A stretch of 64,000 nt of DNA from Streptomyces sp. DHE7-1 (GTDB lineage Bacteria; Actinomycetota; Actinomycetes; Streptomycetales; Streptomycetaceae). The stretch is taken from the NCBI GenBank assembly GCA_016432725.1, contig JACJDG010000003.1, positions 7,470,001-7,534,000 on the forward strand. Reading direction: 5' to 3'. Of this stretch, positions 34,767 to 43,757 are shown one piece after another. The notes below the pieces were generated by a model. The model did no database searches. It was not told the DNA's origin and worked only from the letters and a program-made list of their open reading frames with translations. A program made the position numbers and the translations under genes. The first letter of the stretch is position 1; every line of letters begins with the position of its first letter.

Positions 34767-35633
34767 ATGCCCGCATTGCGCCGTGTCATGACCGCGACAG
34801 CAGCCGCCGCCGGTGCGCTGGCGCTCGGCCTCACCGGTACCACCGCCCAGGCCACCACGCCGCTGAACTACGCGGCCCTCGGCGACAGTTACAGCGCCGC
34901 CTCGGGTGTCCTCCCCGTCGACCTCTCCAGCCCGCTCTGCCTGCGTTCCACGGCGAACTACCCGCACGTGCTCGCGTCCCGGACCGGAGCCCGCCTGACG
35001 GACGTCACCTGCGGCGCCGCCCAGACCAAGGACTTCACCGCGTCCCAGTACCCCGGTGTCGCGCCGCAGGCGAACGCCGTCACGGCCGACACCGACCTGG
35101 TGACCCTGACGATCGGCGGCAACGACAACGGCACCTTCATCAACGCCATCCTGTCCTGCGGCACCGCCGGCGTCCTCACCGGCGGCAAGGGCAGCCCCTG
35201 CAAGGACAAGTACGGGACCTCCTTCGACGACGCCATCGACGCGAACACCTACCCCGCCCTCAAGCAGGCCCTCGGCAGCGTCCGGGCCAAGGCGCCGGGG
35301 GCCCGCGTGGCCGTGCTCGGCTACCCGTGGATCACGCCCGCCACCGCCGACCCGGACTGCTTCGTCAAACTGCCCATCGCCTCCGGCGACGTCCCCTACC
35401 TGCACGCCATGCAGGCCCATCTCAACGCCGTCGTCCGGCGCGCCGCCGAGGAGGCCGGGGCGACGTACGTCGACTTCGCCCAGGCGTCCGCGGGCCACGA
35501 CGCCTGCCAGGCCGTCGGCACCCGCTGGATCGAACCGCTGCTGTTCGGGCGCAACATCGTCCCCGTGCACCCCAACGCCCTGGGAGAACAGCGCATGGCC
35601 GAGCGCACCATGACCGTCCTCGGACTCGGCTGA
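34767..35633 (+). CDS. secreted SGNH/GDSL esterase-lipase
   Basis: A 288-residue exported hydrolase (signal peptide about residues 1-29, ending AQA). Block I is ALGDSYSAASG with the nucleophilic Ser. TIGGNDNGTF is block III (oxyanion). VPVHPNALG carries the catalytic His. Six Cys suggest three disulfides, as in Streptomyces rimosus/scabies-type lipases. It likely cleaves acyl esters outside the cell. The ATG has GAGAGAG upstream. It is divergent from the TetR gene. Confidence 0.9.
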   Translation: MPALRRVMTATAAAAGALALGLTGTTAQATTPLNYAALGDSYSAASGVLPVDLSSPLCLRSTANYPHVLASRTGARLTDVTCGAAQTKDFTASQYPGVAPQANAVTADTDLVTLTIGGNDNGTFINAILSCGTAGVLTGGKGSPCKDKYGTSFDDAIDANTYPALKQALGSVRAKAPGARVAVLGYPWITPATADPDCFVKLPIASGDVPYLHAMQAHLNAVVRRAAEEAGATYVDFAQASAGHDACQAVGTRWIEPLLFGRNIVPVHPNALGEQRMAERTMTVLGLG

Positions 35634-35729
35634 CCGACCGCCGGCCGGCCCGGCTTGCCTTCGAGCGGACTCCAGCGTCCACACTGGGCCCGACGGAATC
35701 CGCAACCGGGACGAGGACGGGCGCAGCCG

Positions 35730-36533
35730 ATGGACACGACGAGCAGGACAGGGCACCCGCTGCCGTACGACACCTACCGTGAGGCGATCGCACGCGAGAC
35801 GCTGCGCTTCACCGAGGCGGTCGACGGCGCCGACCCCACGAGCGCGGTGCCCTCGTGCCCCGACTGGACCCTGGCCGACCTCACCCGGCACGTGGGTGCG
35901 CTGCAGCGCTGGTTCTGCACGCTGCTGACCCGGCTGGTGCAGGAGCCGCCCCGCTCCCGTGACGTGGAGCTGGGGCTGCCGGACAGCGCCGCCGCGTACC
36001 CCGGCTGGGTTGTGGCCGGGGTGCCGGCGGTGGCGGTCGTGCTGCGGGACACCGATCCCGAGGCGCCGATGTGGGCCTGGGGCGAGGACCAGCACGCGCG
36101 GTTCTGGGCCCGCCGCATGCTCTTCGAGACACTCGTGCACCGGGTGGACGCGGAGCGCGCCGCCGGTCTGGACCCGGACATCGACAGCGCGCTGGCCGCG
36201 GACGGCGTCGACGAGTTCCTCGTCAACCTGCCCTACGCGGGCCTCTTCGCCCCCGCCGTGCGGAAACTGCGGGGCGACGGCGAGACCATCGCCTTCAGGT
36301 GCGCCGACACCGGCGAGGAGTGGCGGGTCCGGCTGGACCCGGACGGCTTCCGCCCGCTGCCGCCCGCGGCGGACGGCGCCGACCGGCCCGAACCGTGCGC
36401 CGCCGCGGTGTCCGCACCGGCGGCGGACCTGCTGCTCCTGCTCTACGGCCGCAGGTCGCACGAGGAGCCCGGCTTCGACGTCTCGGGCGACGCCGAGGCC
36501 CTCGGCCACTGGTTCGCCCACACGGCCTTCTGA
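35730..36533 (+). CDS. maleylpyruvate isomerase family mycothiol-dependent protein
   Basis: A 267-residue cytoplasmic protein. The MDMPI N-terminal four-helix DinB-like domain contains VPSCPDWTLADLTRHVGALQRW, with metal-binding His residues and the later LVHRVDAERAAG. The C-terminal domain is of the same family (AADLLLLLYGR). Members use mycothiol in isomerisation or transfer; the substrate is unknown. The ATG is at 35730. Single gene, convergent with a SpoIIE phosphatase across a large inverted repeat. Confidence 0.83.
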   Translation: MDTTSRTGHPLPYDTYREAIARETLRFTEAVDGADPTSAVPSCPDWTLADLTRHVGALQRWFCTLLTRLVQEPPRSRDVELGLPDSAAAYPGWVVAGVPAVAVVLRDTDPEAPMWAWGEDQHARFWARRMLFETLVHRVDAERAAGLDPDIDSALAADGVDEFLVNLPYAGLFAPAVRKLRGDGETIAFRCADTGEEWRVRLDPDGFRPLPPAADGADRPEPCAAAVSAPAADLLLLLYGRRSHEEPGFDVSGDAEALGHWFAHTAF

Positions 36534-36546
36534 TCCGGCCGCCGGC

Positions 36547-36621
36547 GCCCGTCCGACCATGCGAGCCTGCCGCGCGGCGTTGCCCGCCCTCCGGGCGGAC
36601 GACGGGAATGGTCGGACGGGC
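36547..36621. terminator. inverted repeat between convergent genes
   Basis: GCCCGTCCGACCAT (36547-36560) is the exact complement of 36608-36621, which ends one base before the SpoIIE gene stop codon. The 47-nt interior contains a smaller GCCCGCCC/GGGCGG hairpin. It is probably a bidirectional terminator. Confidence 0.55.
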
Positions 36622-36622
36622 C

Positions 36623-37789
36623 CTAGGGCTCGCCGGCCCTCGGCTCGCCGGTGAGCAGACAGGCGGCCAGCGCCGCCGTGTCGTCCTGCAGGCAGTCGCC
36701 GCTGTAGTCCAGCAGGTCGTGGTGGAGCCGGTCCAGCAGCTCCCCGGGCGGCAGCGGACCCCACTGGCGCAGCCGCTCGGTGAGCGGGTAGAAGGCGCCG
36801 GCCGCGTCCCGTGTCTCGGTGACCCCGTCCGTGTACAGCAGGAGCTGGTCACCGGGCCGGAACGGGTAGGCGTCCACGTGATACGCGTCCCCGACCAGCA
36901 CGCCGAGGTTCAGCGGCGGCGCCGACCGGCCCCGGTCCAGCTCCCGCACCTCCCCGGGAAGGATGAGCAGCGGCGGCGGATGGCCGCAGTTGACGACGCG
37001 GACGACCTGGCCCTCGCCGGGGATCTCGGCGAACACGGCGGTCACGAACCGTTCGCCCGCGTCGTTCCCGCCGAGCTGCGACGCCCGGCGGCTCATGCTC
37101 GTCTCCACCCGGTCGGCCAGGGCGGCCAGATCGGGCTCGTCGTGCGCCGCCTCGCGGAACGCACCGAGCAGCGCGGCCGCGGTCTCCACCGCGAGCAGCC
37201 CCTTGCCGCGTACGTCGCCGATGAGCAGCCGGACCCCGAACCGGGTCGGCACGGCCTCGTACAGGTCGCCGCCGATGCGGGCCTCCGCAGCCGCCGAGAG
37301 GTACAGGCTCTCCAGACGCAGGTTGCCGATCCGGTGCGGTACCGGCCGGAGCAGGACCCGCTGCGCGATGTCGGCCACGAAGCGGACGTCCGCCAGGGTG
37401 CGCTCGCGGCGGACGCGGTGCGTGGCCAGGATCGTGCCGAGGGCGCCGACCAGAGCGGTGCACACGTACGCGGCCACGTAATGGCGCTCCCACAGGTAGC
37501 CCACCTGCCGGCCCGCGCAGCACGGGGTGCCGGCCAGCACCCCTTCGAGGAACACGGCGAACGCGGTGGCGGCGACCACGACGGCCGGCCGGTGGGCGAA
37601 GGCGGTCACCAGCGGCAGCGCGATCAGCACGAAACTCACCGGCCACTGCACGGGGGTGACGGGTTCGAGCAGCAGCACGGCCGCGACGAACATGACCGGC
37701 AGCCAGCGCATCCAGGCCGGGGCCGCCGGTGAGCCGATCCGCGAGACCGTGCCGTCCGCCGGGCCGTGACCGGCACGTCCGTGCTTCAC
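36623..37789 (-). CDS. membrane SpoIIE-type PP2C phosphatase (copy 1)
   Basis: About 388 residues. Three or four membrane segments (about residues 25-125, e.g. WLPVMFVAAVLLLEPV and FVLIALPLVTAFA) precede a SpoIIE phosphatase domain (about 160-385). SAAAEARIGGDLYEAVPT, LLIGDVRGKGLLA and the metal-binding LLLYTDGVTETRD are conserved. Such enzymes dephosphorylate STAS proteins to activate sigma factors. The GTG at 37789 with GCGAGGG upstream is chosen. The closest relative in the window is the protein at 41028-42287. Confidence 0.87.
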   Translation of the reverse strand: MKHGRAGHGPADGTVSRIGSPAAPAWMRWLPVMFVAAVLLLEPVTPVQWPVSFVLIALPLVTAFAHRPAVVVAATAFAVFLEGVLAGTPCCAGRQVGYLWERHYVAAYVCTALVGALGTILATHRVRRERTLADVRFVADIAQRVLLRPVPHRIGNLRLESLYLSAAAEARIGGDLYEAVPTRFGVRLLIGDVRGKGLLAVETAAALLGAFREAAHDEPDLAALADRVETSMSRRASQLGGNDAGERFVTAVFAEIPGEGQVVRVVNCGHPPPLLILPGEVRELDRGRSAPPLNLGVLVGDAYHVDAYPFRPGDQLLLYTDGVTETRDAAGAFYPLTERLRQWGPLPPGELLDRLHHDLLDYSGDCLQDDTAALAACLLTGEPRAGEP

Positions 37790-37982
37790 CCCTCGCACCC
37801 GCCACTCCCGTCGCACGATCCCGACCGGGACCCAGCCTGGTGCGCGGGGCCCCGGCGCACCGGTCATTGCTCCACCCAGCGGCATGTTCCACCGTCCGCC
37901 GGCGGCGCACCGGCCCGGCGTCCGGAGACACGAACTGGTAACAGCGCACAACTGGATCGCAGTTGACGCGGTCTGCACCGGC

Positions 37983-39247
37983 ATGAAGATCTCTTTCCTG
38001 CTCCACAACGCCTACGGCATCGGGGGACGATCACCACGACGTTCAACCTGGCCCAGGCACTGGCCGAGCGGCACGACGTGGAGATCGTCTCCGTGTTACG
38101 GCACCGCAAGCGCCCCCAGATCACCCCCGACCCCCGGGTGAGCCTGCGGCCGCTGGTCGACCTGCGGCAGGAGAAGGACCACGCGTCGCACCGCGAACCG
38201 GCGAGGGTGTTCCCCTCCGCCGAGTACCGCTACCGCCAGTACAGCCGGCTCACGGACGAGCGGATCGCCGAGTGCCTGGCGGCCACCGACGCCGACGTGG
38301 TCGTCGGCACGCGGCCGGGACTCAACGTGCACCTCGCGCTCCAGGCCCCCGACCGGGTGCTGCGCGTCGGCCAGGAGCACCTCACGCTCGACAACCATCC
38401 GGCACCGCTGCGCACCGCGCTGCGCCGGGCCTACCGGCGCCTCGACGTGCTCACCACGGTCACCGAGGCGGACGCCGACGACTACCGGCGCAGGATGCAC
38501 CTGCCCGGCGTCCGCGTCGAGGTCCTGCCGAACAGCGTGCCCGACCCCGTGCTGCCGCCCGCCGACGGCCACGCGAAGATGATCGTGGCGGCCGGCCGGC
38601 TCGTCCCGGTGAAACGCTACGACCTGCTCATCCAGGCGTTCGCCCGGGTCGCCGGCGAGTACCCCGACTGGCACCTGCGCATCTACGGGGCCGGTGAGCA
38701 GCGGGACGCCCTGCGGGCCCGCATCGAGCGGCTCGGACTGAGCAACAACGCCTTCCTGATGGGCCCGGCCGCGCCCATGGAGGCGGAGTGGGTCAAGGCG
38801 TCCATCGGCGTGTCCACCTCCTCCTTCGAACCGTTCGGCATGACCATCGTCGAGGCCATGCGCTGCGGACTGCCGGTCGTGAGCACCGACTGCCCCTACG
38901 GCCCCGCCGAGATCATCGAGGACGGGGTGGACGGCCGGCTGGTGCCGGTCGGCGACCGGGACCGGCTGGGGTCGGCGCTGCTGGAGCTGGTCCGCGACGA
39001 CGAGCGCCGCCGGGCCATGGGATGTGCGGCCGCCGAGAACGCCCGCCGCTTCGCTCCCCGGAGCGTGGTGGCGCAAGCGGAGCGCCTGCTGGAGGAGGCC
39101 ATCGCGGCCCGGTCCGCGGGCCGGAGCGCCACGGCGGCACCGCGCGACGTGCGGCGGAACCTGGTGAGCCACGGGTTCGCGGCCCGCGACATCGCGCACA
39201 CCGCCACCGGGCGGGTGCTGAGGACTCTGCGCAGGGGGCAGCGGTGA
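37983..39247 (+). CDS. GT4-family glycosyltransferase (frameshifted)
   Basis: About 421 residues of GT-B fold. The N-terminal MKISFLLHNAYGIGG is followed, after adding one G to the run 38022-38026, by TITTFNLAQALAERHDVEIVS. The C-terminal donor domain has IVAAGRLVPVKRYDLLIQAF, FEPFGMTIVEAMRCGLPVVSTD and GPAEIIEDGVDG, which is standard GT4. It probably makes a cell-envelope polysaccharide or teichoic-acid-like polymer, but acceptor and donor are unknown. Its stop overlaps the next gene's GTG start by 4 bp, so the two are coupled. Confidence 0.87.
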
Positions 39248-40065
39248 CCACGGAGAACGGCGCCGGAGCGCGCGTGAACTGCGTCGTGGACGCCGAGGGC
39301 CGCATGACCCTCGAACTGCCGACGGCCGCGGAGGCTCTTCGGCCGCACCTGCTGCTGCGGCTGCGGCCGAAGAAGGGGGACCCCGTCACGGTCCGCAGGA
39401 TCGTTCCCTTCGAAGCCGCGGGGAACGGACCGGCGCGTGCCGTCCTGGAACCCCTGCCCGCCCTGGAGGAGGGCCGCTGGGACGCGTTCCTGCTGGACGG
39501 ACCCGACGACACGGCGCCCGTACGGCTCCGGCCCGGCCTGCGCGACCTGCGGGCCCTCGTCGACGGACACCTCAGGGACCGGCCGTCCCCGGTGGCGGTG
39601 CGGATCCCGTACGTGACCAAGGAGGGCTATCTCGCGGTGCGGGCCTGGCTGCGCACGGCCCACGCGGAGGCCGGCCGGATCGACGTCGGCGACCGGTCGA
39701 CGACGGTCACCGCCCGGCTGCACGGCGCCACCTTCGAGGACGGCGCCGTCGTCCGCCTGCGGCCGCGGGGGAGCGACGCCCCCGGGCACGAGGTGCGGCC
39801 GGTGACCGACGCAGACCGGCGGGGGTTCGGCTTCACCCTCGACCACGAGGCCCTGGCCGCCGCCACCACCGCCGAGGGCGGCATCTGGGACGTCTTCGTC
39901 CACCCCGCGGAGGACGCCGCCCCGGTCCGGGTCGCCCGGCTCCTGGACGACGTGGCGGACCGCAAGGCGTCGTTCGTCCACCCGGGCGCGCGCGCCGCCG
40001 GGGCCGTCCTGCGGCCCTACTACACGCTCGACAACGACCTCTCCGTCCGGGTGAGTACGGGCTGA
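39244..40065 (+). CDS. conserved protein coupled to the glycosyltransferase
   Basis: A 273-residue soluble protein with no signal peptide. It appears to contain two related beta-rich halves: one around LRLRPKKGDPVTVRRIVPFE and GRWDAFLLD, the other around VRLRPRGSDAP and GIWDVFVH, with a C-terminal VRPYYTLDNDLSVRV-like end (here LRPYYTLDNDLSVRV). This looks like an internal duplication. I do not recognise the family; similar proteins accompany glycosyltransferases in streptomycete envelope clusters as far as I recall. The GTG overlaps the upstream stop (GTGA). Confidence 0.65.
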   Translation: MTTENGAGARVNCVVDAEGRMTLELPTAAEALRPHLLLRLRPKKGDPVTVRRIVPFEAAGNGPARAVLEPLPALEEGRWDAFLLDGPDDTAPVRLRPGLRDLRALVDGHLRDRPSPVAVRIPYVTKEGYLAVRAWLRTAHAEAGRIDVGDRSTTVTARLHGATFEDGAVVRLRPRGSDAPGHEVRPVTDADRRGFGFTLDHEALAAATTAEGGIWDVFVHPAEDAAPVRVARLLDDVADRKASFVHPGARAAGAVLRPYYTLDNDLSVRVSTG

Positions 40066-40086
40066 CCGCCCGGCGCCCGCGGGGGA

Positions 40087-40123
40087 CACGGGCCGGGGCC
40101 GCACGGCGGCGCCCCGGCCCGTG
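40087..40123 (+). terminator. strong hairpin terminator
   Basis: CACGGGCCGGGGC (40087-40099) pairs perfectly with GCCCCGGCCCGTG (40111-40123) around an 11-nt loop, 21 bp after the stop at 40065. Confidence 0.75.
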
Positions 40124-40160
40124 CCTTGCCCCCGCCGGGCGCCCGGCGCACCCTGTTGCT

Positions 40161-40919
40161 ATGCGCGCGCACGACAGCCCCACGCTGATCACGTCCGTAC
40201 AGCGCGCCTTCCGCCTGATGGAGGCGGTCAGCGCACACGAGAACGGCGCGCCCGCCAAGCAGCTGGCCCGGGAGACCGGACTGCCCCTCGCCACCGCCTA
40301 CCACCTGCTGCGGACGCTGGTGCACGACGGATATCTGCGCAAGCTCGACGACGGCGGCTTCGTCCTGGGCGACCGGCTCCAGACGCTGCGCACCACCAGC
40401 CGTGCGCAGGTCCTGCTCAACCGGGTCCGGCCGACCCTCGCCGCGCTGCGCGACGAACTGGCCGGCGCCGCCTACCTCACCTTCTACGAGGACGGCGAGA
40501 TCAGGGTCGCCGAGATCGTCGACGGGCCACGCGCACCCCGGGCCGACCTGTGGGTGGGTTTCGAGGACGCGGGCCACGCCACCGCCCTGGGCAAGTCGGT
40601 GCTGCGCGAACTGGACGACGAGTCCCGCCGCGACTACCTCTCCCGGCACCACCTCGCCGACCTCACCCCGCGGACCGTCACCAGCCTGACCGAACTGCTC
40701 AGGCGGCTCGACTCCGCCCCGCTGGCCCCGGCCGTCACGGACCTCGAGGAGTACTCGCTCGGCACCGTGTGCGTCGCCGTGCCCGTGTACAGCGGGGACA
40801 CCCTCGGCTCGCTCGGCGTGTCCCTGCCGGTCGAGCGGCTCTCCCGGCTGCCGGAGATCGGTGCCCGGCTGATGCCGACCGCGAGCCGCGTGACCAGATG
40901 CCTCTCGCTCACTATCTGA
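40161..40919 (+). CDS. IclR family regulator
   Basis: A 252-residue regulator. The winged helix (about residues 8-70) contains SVQRAFRLMEAV, LPLATAYHLLRTLVHDGYL. The ligand domain has the GHATALGKSVLRELD segment typical of IclR effector domains. No adjacent metabolic operon reveals its target; the SpoIIE-type gene follows at 109 bp on the same strand. The ATG at 40161 is probably leaderless or has no clear ribosome-binding site. Confidence 0.85.
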   Translation: MRAHDSPTLITSVQRAFRLMEAVSAHENGAPAKQLARETGLPLATAYHLLRTLVHDGYLRKLDDGGFVLGDRLQTLRTTSRAQVLLNRVRPTLAALRDELAGAAYLTFYEDGEIRVAEIVDGPRAPRADLWVGFEDAGHATALGKSVLRELDDESRRDYLSRHHLADLTPRTVTSLTELLRRLDSAPLAPAVTDLEEYSLGTVCVAVPVYSGDTLGSLGVSLPVERLSRLPEIGARLMPTASRVTRCLSLTI

Positions 40920-41027
40920 AAACCCGCTCCTTGAAGCGGTTCCGCCCAGCCCCTTTCCTTGAATACAGAAACAAGGCAGGGGACCGGGCAGGGGAGCACC
41001 CCGTACAGGCGAGGGGCAGCGCGACAG

Positions 41028-42287
41028 GTGAGCGATTCCGGACAGAACTCGAGCCGGCGCCGGGAGCACGGTGGCGAGCACTGGGCGTCACGGCTGCACA
41101 GGGCGGCCGGCCCCGGCGCGTCGGCGCCACGGCGAGCCGCCGCGCAGGCGGCGTCCGCGCTTCCGGTGGTGCTCGTCATGGTCGTCGTGCTCGTCGACCT
41201 GCTGACCGGAGCCGGCCTGCCCTGGCTGCCCCTGATGGCGGCGGGGCCCGCGCTGGCGGCCACCACCAACGGGCCGCGCGGTGTCCTGTGCGTCGGTCTC
41301 CTCGCCGCGGCGCTGTGCGCGGCCCTCAGCACCGTCTACACCGTGCCGGGCCGTGAGCCGGTGGCCGTGCTGAGCGCCGTGCTGGCTGTCACCGCGGCGA
41401 GCGCCCTGGCCAGCGAGCTGCGCGGCCGGCGGGAGCGGGTGCTCGCGGCGGTCCGCTCGGTCGCGGAGGCCGCCCAGCACGCCCTGCTCAAGCCGGTCCC
41501 GGAGACCGTCGGCCCGTTCCAGGTGGCGGTCCGCTACAGCGCGGCCGCGGCGGAGGCCCGTATCGGCGGGGACCTCTACGCCCTGGTGCCCACCCCGCAC
41601 GGCGTCCGGCTGATCGTCGGAGACGTGCGCGGCAAGGGGCTGCCGGCGGTGAGCACCGCCGCGCTGGTCCTCGGTGTCTTCCGCGAGGCCGCCTACGACG
41701 AGCCCGACCTGCTGGCCGTCGTCGGCAGGATCGAGCGGAGCCTGGCCCGCAACCTCGGGCCGGACGACTTCGTCACCGCCGTGGTCGTGGGCTGCCCGCG
41801 GCCCGGGGAACTGGAAGTGGTCAACTGCGGGCACGCGCCCCCGCTGCTGATAACCGAGGCCGGGGAAGTGGAGCCGGTGGAGCCCGTCCGTCCCGCCCCG
41901 CCCCTCGGGCTGCGCGCGCTGTCCGGTGAACACCCCGAGCTGCACCTGCTGCCCTTCGCCGAGGGCGACCAGCTCCTGCTCTACACCGACGGGGTCACCG
42001 AGGCCCGCGACCACGCGCGGGAGTTCTACCCGCTGGCCGAAGGCGTGGCGCGGCACGTGTCCGACGAGCCGGCCCGCACCCTGTCCGCGGTGCACGCCGA
42101 CCTCCTCGCGCACGTGGGCGGCCGGCTGCACGACGACGCGGCCCTGCTGCTGCTCAGGAAGTCGATCGAGGAGCCGGCCGGGAACGAGCCGGAAGAGACC
42201 GACCACGCGCCGGACGCCGGGCGCGGAGTCGTGCCGGTGCGGTCCGAGGCCGTGCCGGTGGCCGCCAGCTGCCGCGGCGGCCGCTGA
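41028..42287 (+). CDS. membrane SpoIIE-type PP2C phosphatase (copy 2)
   Basis: About 419 residues. Membrane segments (about residues 45-125; ALPVVLVMVVVLVDLLTG, GVLCVGLLAAALCAALST) precede a SpoIIE phosphatase domain (about 155-385). SAAAAEARIGGDLYALVP, LIVGDVRGKGLPA and LLLYTDGVTEARD match copy 1 closely. The C-terminal 35 residues are acidic and disordered. The GTG at 41028 has GAGGGGC upstream; a TTG at 40959 would be longer. It is convergent with an RsbW-like ATPase gene, so a partner-switching module is likely. Confidence 0.87.
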   Translation: MSDSGQNSSRRREHGGEHWASRLHRAAGPGASAPRRAAAQAASALPVVLVMVVVLVDLLTGAGLPWLPLMAAGPALAATTNGPRGVLCVGLLAAALCAALSTVYTVPGREPVAVLSAVLAVTAASALASELRGRRERVLAAVRSVAEAAQHALLKPVPETVGPFQVAVRYSAAAAEARIGGDLYALVPTPHGVRLIVGDVRGKGLPAVSTAALVLGVFREAAYDEPDLLAVVGRIERSLARNLGPDDFVTAVVVGCPRPGELEVVNCGHAPPLLITEAGEVEPVEPVRPAPPLGLRALSGEHPELHLLPFAEGDQLLLYTDGVTEARDHAREFYPLAEGVARHVSDEPARTLSAVHADLLAHVGGRLHDDAALLLLRKSIEEPAGNEPEETDHAPDAGRGVVPVRSEAVPVAASCRGGR

Positions 42288-42289
42288 GC

Positions 42290-42332
42290 GCGCTGATCAG
42301 GCCGCCGCGCGAGCGCTGATCAGGCCGCCGCG
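42290..42332. repeat. 20-bp tandem repeat across two convergent stops
   Basis: GCGCTGATCAGGCCGCCGCG occurs at 42290-42309 and again at 42313-42332 (period 23). The second copy includes the stop codon of the ATPase gene (42320-42322). It probably arose by local duplication and added no coding function that I can see. Confidence 0.7.
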
Positions 42333-42745
42333 AGGTCGGCCCAGCGCGTGCATCCGCCGGGGTGGGTGCGCATGCCGTGCCGGTCGGCCAGGGCGTGCAC
42401 GATGTCCTCGCCCCGCCCGTGTTCGTCCGGGTCGTCCCAGGCGGGCGACGTCCCCGCCGGCCGGGCCGGCCCCGCGTCGGTGACCTCCACCCGCAGCACC
42501 CCGGGCCCGTCGCCCGGCACCCACGAAAGCCGCAGCACCGCCGGGGGCAGGGCGTGCACGATCGCGTTGGTCAGCAGCTCCGACACCACCAGCAGCGCGT
42601 CCTCGACGATCGCCGGGGACACCTTCCAGCCCGCGAGGATCGCGGCCACCCGCCGGCGTACGACCGAGACGGCCCCGGCGAAGGGCGGCAACACGAAGAC
42701 CTGCTCGCGCGTCTCCCGCGCCAGCGTATTGAGCTGTACCGCCAT
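42320..42745 (-). CDS. RsbW-like anti-sigma/serine kinase ATPase
   Basis: A 141-residue HATPase_c domain protein. EDALLVVSELLTNAIVHA is the N-box and LRVEVTDAGPARP the G1 box. A weak GRGEDIVHALADRHG takes the place of the usual GRGLxIV G2 motif. Such proteins bind sigma factors or phosphorylate STAS proteins. The convergent SpoIIE phosphatase makes partner switching plausible. The ATG has CAGGAG upstream. Confidence 0.85.
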   Translation of the reverse strand: MAVQLNTLARETREQVFVLPPFAGAVSVVRRRVAAILAGWKVSPAIVEDALLVVSELLTNAIVHALPPAVLRLSWVPGDGPGVLRVEVTDAGPARPAGTSPAWDDPDEHGRGEDIVHALADRHGMRTHPGGCTRWADLAAA

Positions 42746-42944
42746 GTTGGTCTCCTGGAGGGTGAAGCACTGCGGGCCAGGCCGCGCCCGGGCAGGTGCC
42801 GGGCCTTGTAGGCACGCTAGGGAGGGCCGGCGCGCCGGTCAATGAACAGGGGTCGGCATTGCCGAACGCTCCCGCCCGAGGGGGTTACCGGACGGTCCCG
42901 GCGCACGCGGAGCGAATCCCCGGCAACGGTAATAGGCTCGCTTC

Positions 42945-43712
42945 ATGGCCGGTCCGGTCCAGTCGATCGAACGGGCGGCGGCGATTCTGCGCCTGCTCGC
43001 CGGTGGGCCCCGACGGCTCGGGCTCGGCGAGGTGGCCGCTTCGCTGGGGCTGGCGAAGGGAACCGCCCACGGCATCCTGCGCACCCTGCAGCACGTGGAC
43101 TTCGTCGAACAGGACGCGGCGACGGGCAAGTACCAGCTCGGGGCCGCCCTGCTGCACCTCGGCACCAGCTATCTCGACGTCAACGAACTGCGGTCGCGCT
43201 CCATCAACTGGGCCGACGCCCTGGCCGCCCGCAGCGGGGAGGCGGTGCGCCTGGGCACCCCGCTGGAGGGCAAGGTCCTGGTCGTCCACCATGTGTTCCG
43301 GCCCGACGACAGCCTCCAGACCCTGGACGTCGGCTCGCTGCTGCCGCTGCACGCCTCCTCGCTGGGCAAGGTGCTGCTGGCCTTCGGCACCGCGCCCTTC
43401 GAGCAGGCCCTGGAGTCCGGCCTGGAGACGTACACCCGGCACACCCTGGTCAGTCCCGAACGGCTCCACCAGGCGCTGGCCGAGGTGCGCGACCACGGAT
43501 GGGCCGCCGAGATCCAGGAGATGAGCATGGGCGAGGCCGGCATCTCCGTGCCGATCCGGGGACACGGCGGTCTCGTGGTCGGCGCCATCGGGCTGTCCGG
43601 GCCGGTCGAAAGGATCTGTGACAACCAGGGCCAGCCCCGGCCGAACCTGATCACCCTGATCCGGGAGGCGGCACGCGCCATCTCCAGAGACCTGGGCGCG
43701 GCCCGCTGGTAG
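42945..43712 (+). CDS. gylR: GylR-type IclR regulator of glycerol use
   Basis: A 255-residue IclR-family protein. The wHTH contains QSIERAAAILRLLAG and LGLAKGTAHGILRTLQHVDFVEQ; the effector domain contains LHASSLGKVLLAFG and EAGISVPIRGHGGLVVGAIGLSGP. It closely matches GylR, the glycerol-3-phosphate-responsive repressor of the Streptomyces gyl operon, and precedes glpK by 45 bp. It is leaderless by prediction, with TAGGCT at 42933-42938. Confidence 0.9.
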   Translation: MAGPVQSIERAAAILRLLAGGPRRLGLGEVAASLGLAKGTAHGILRTLQHVDFVEQDAATGKYQLGAALLHLGTSYLDVNELRSRSINWADALAARSGEAVRLGTPLEGKVLVVHHVFRPDDSLQTLDVGSLLPLHASSLGKVLLAFGTAPFEQALESGLETYTRHTLVSPERLHQALAEVRDHGWAAEIQEMSMGEAGISVPIRGHGGLVVGAIGLSGPVERICDNQGQPRPNLITLIREAARAISRDLGAARW

Positions 43713-43757
43713 CCCCCACCCGCCCCCGACGCGACGCATCGGAAGGTGAACCCGATC

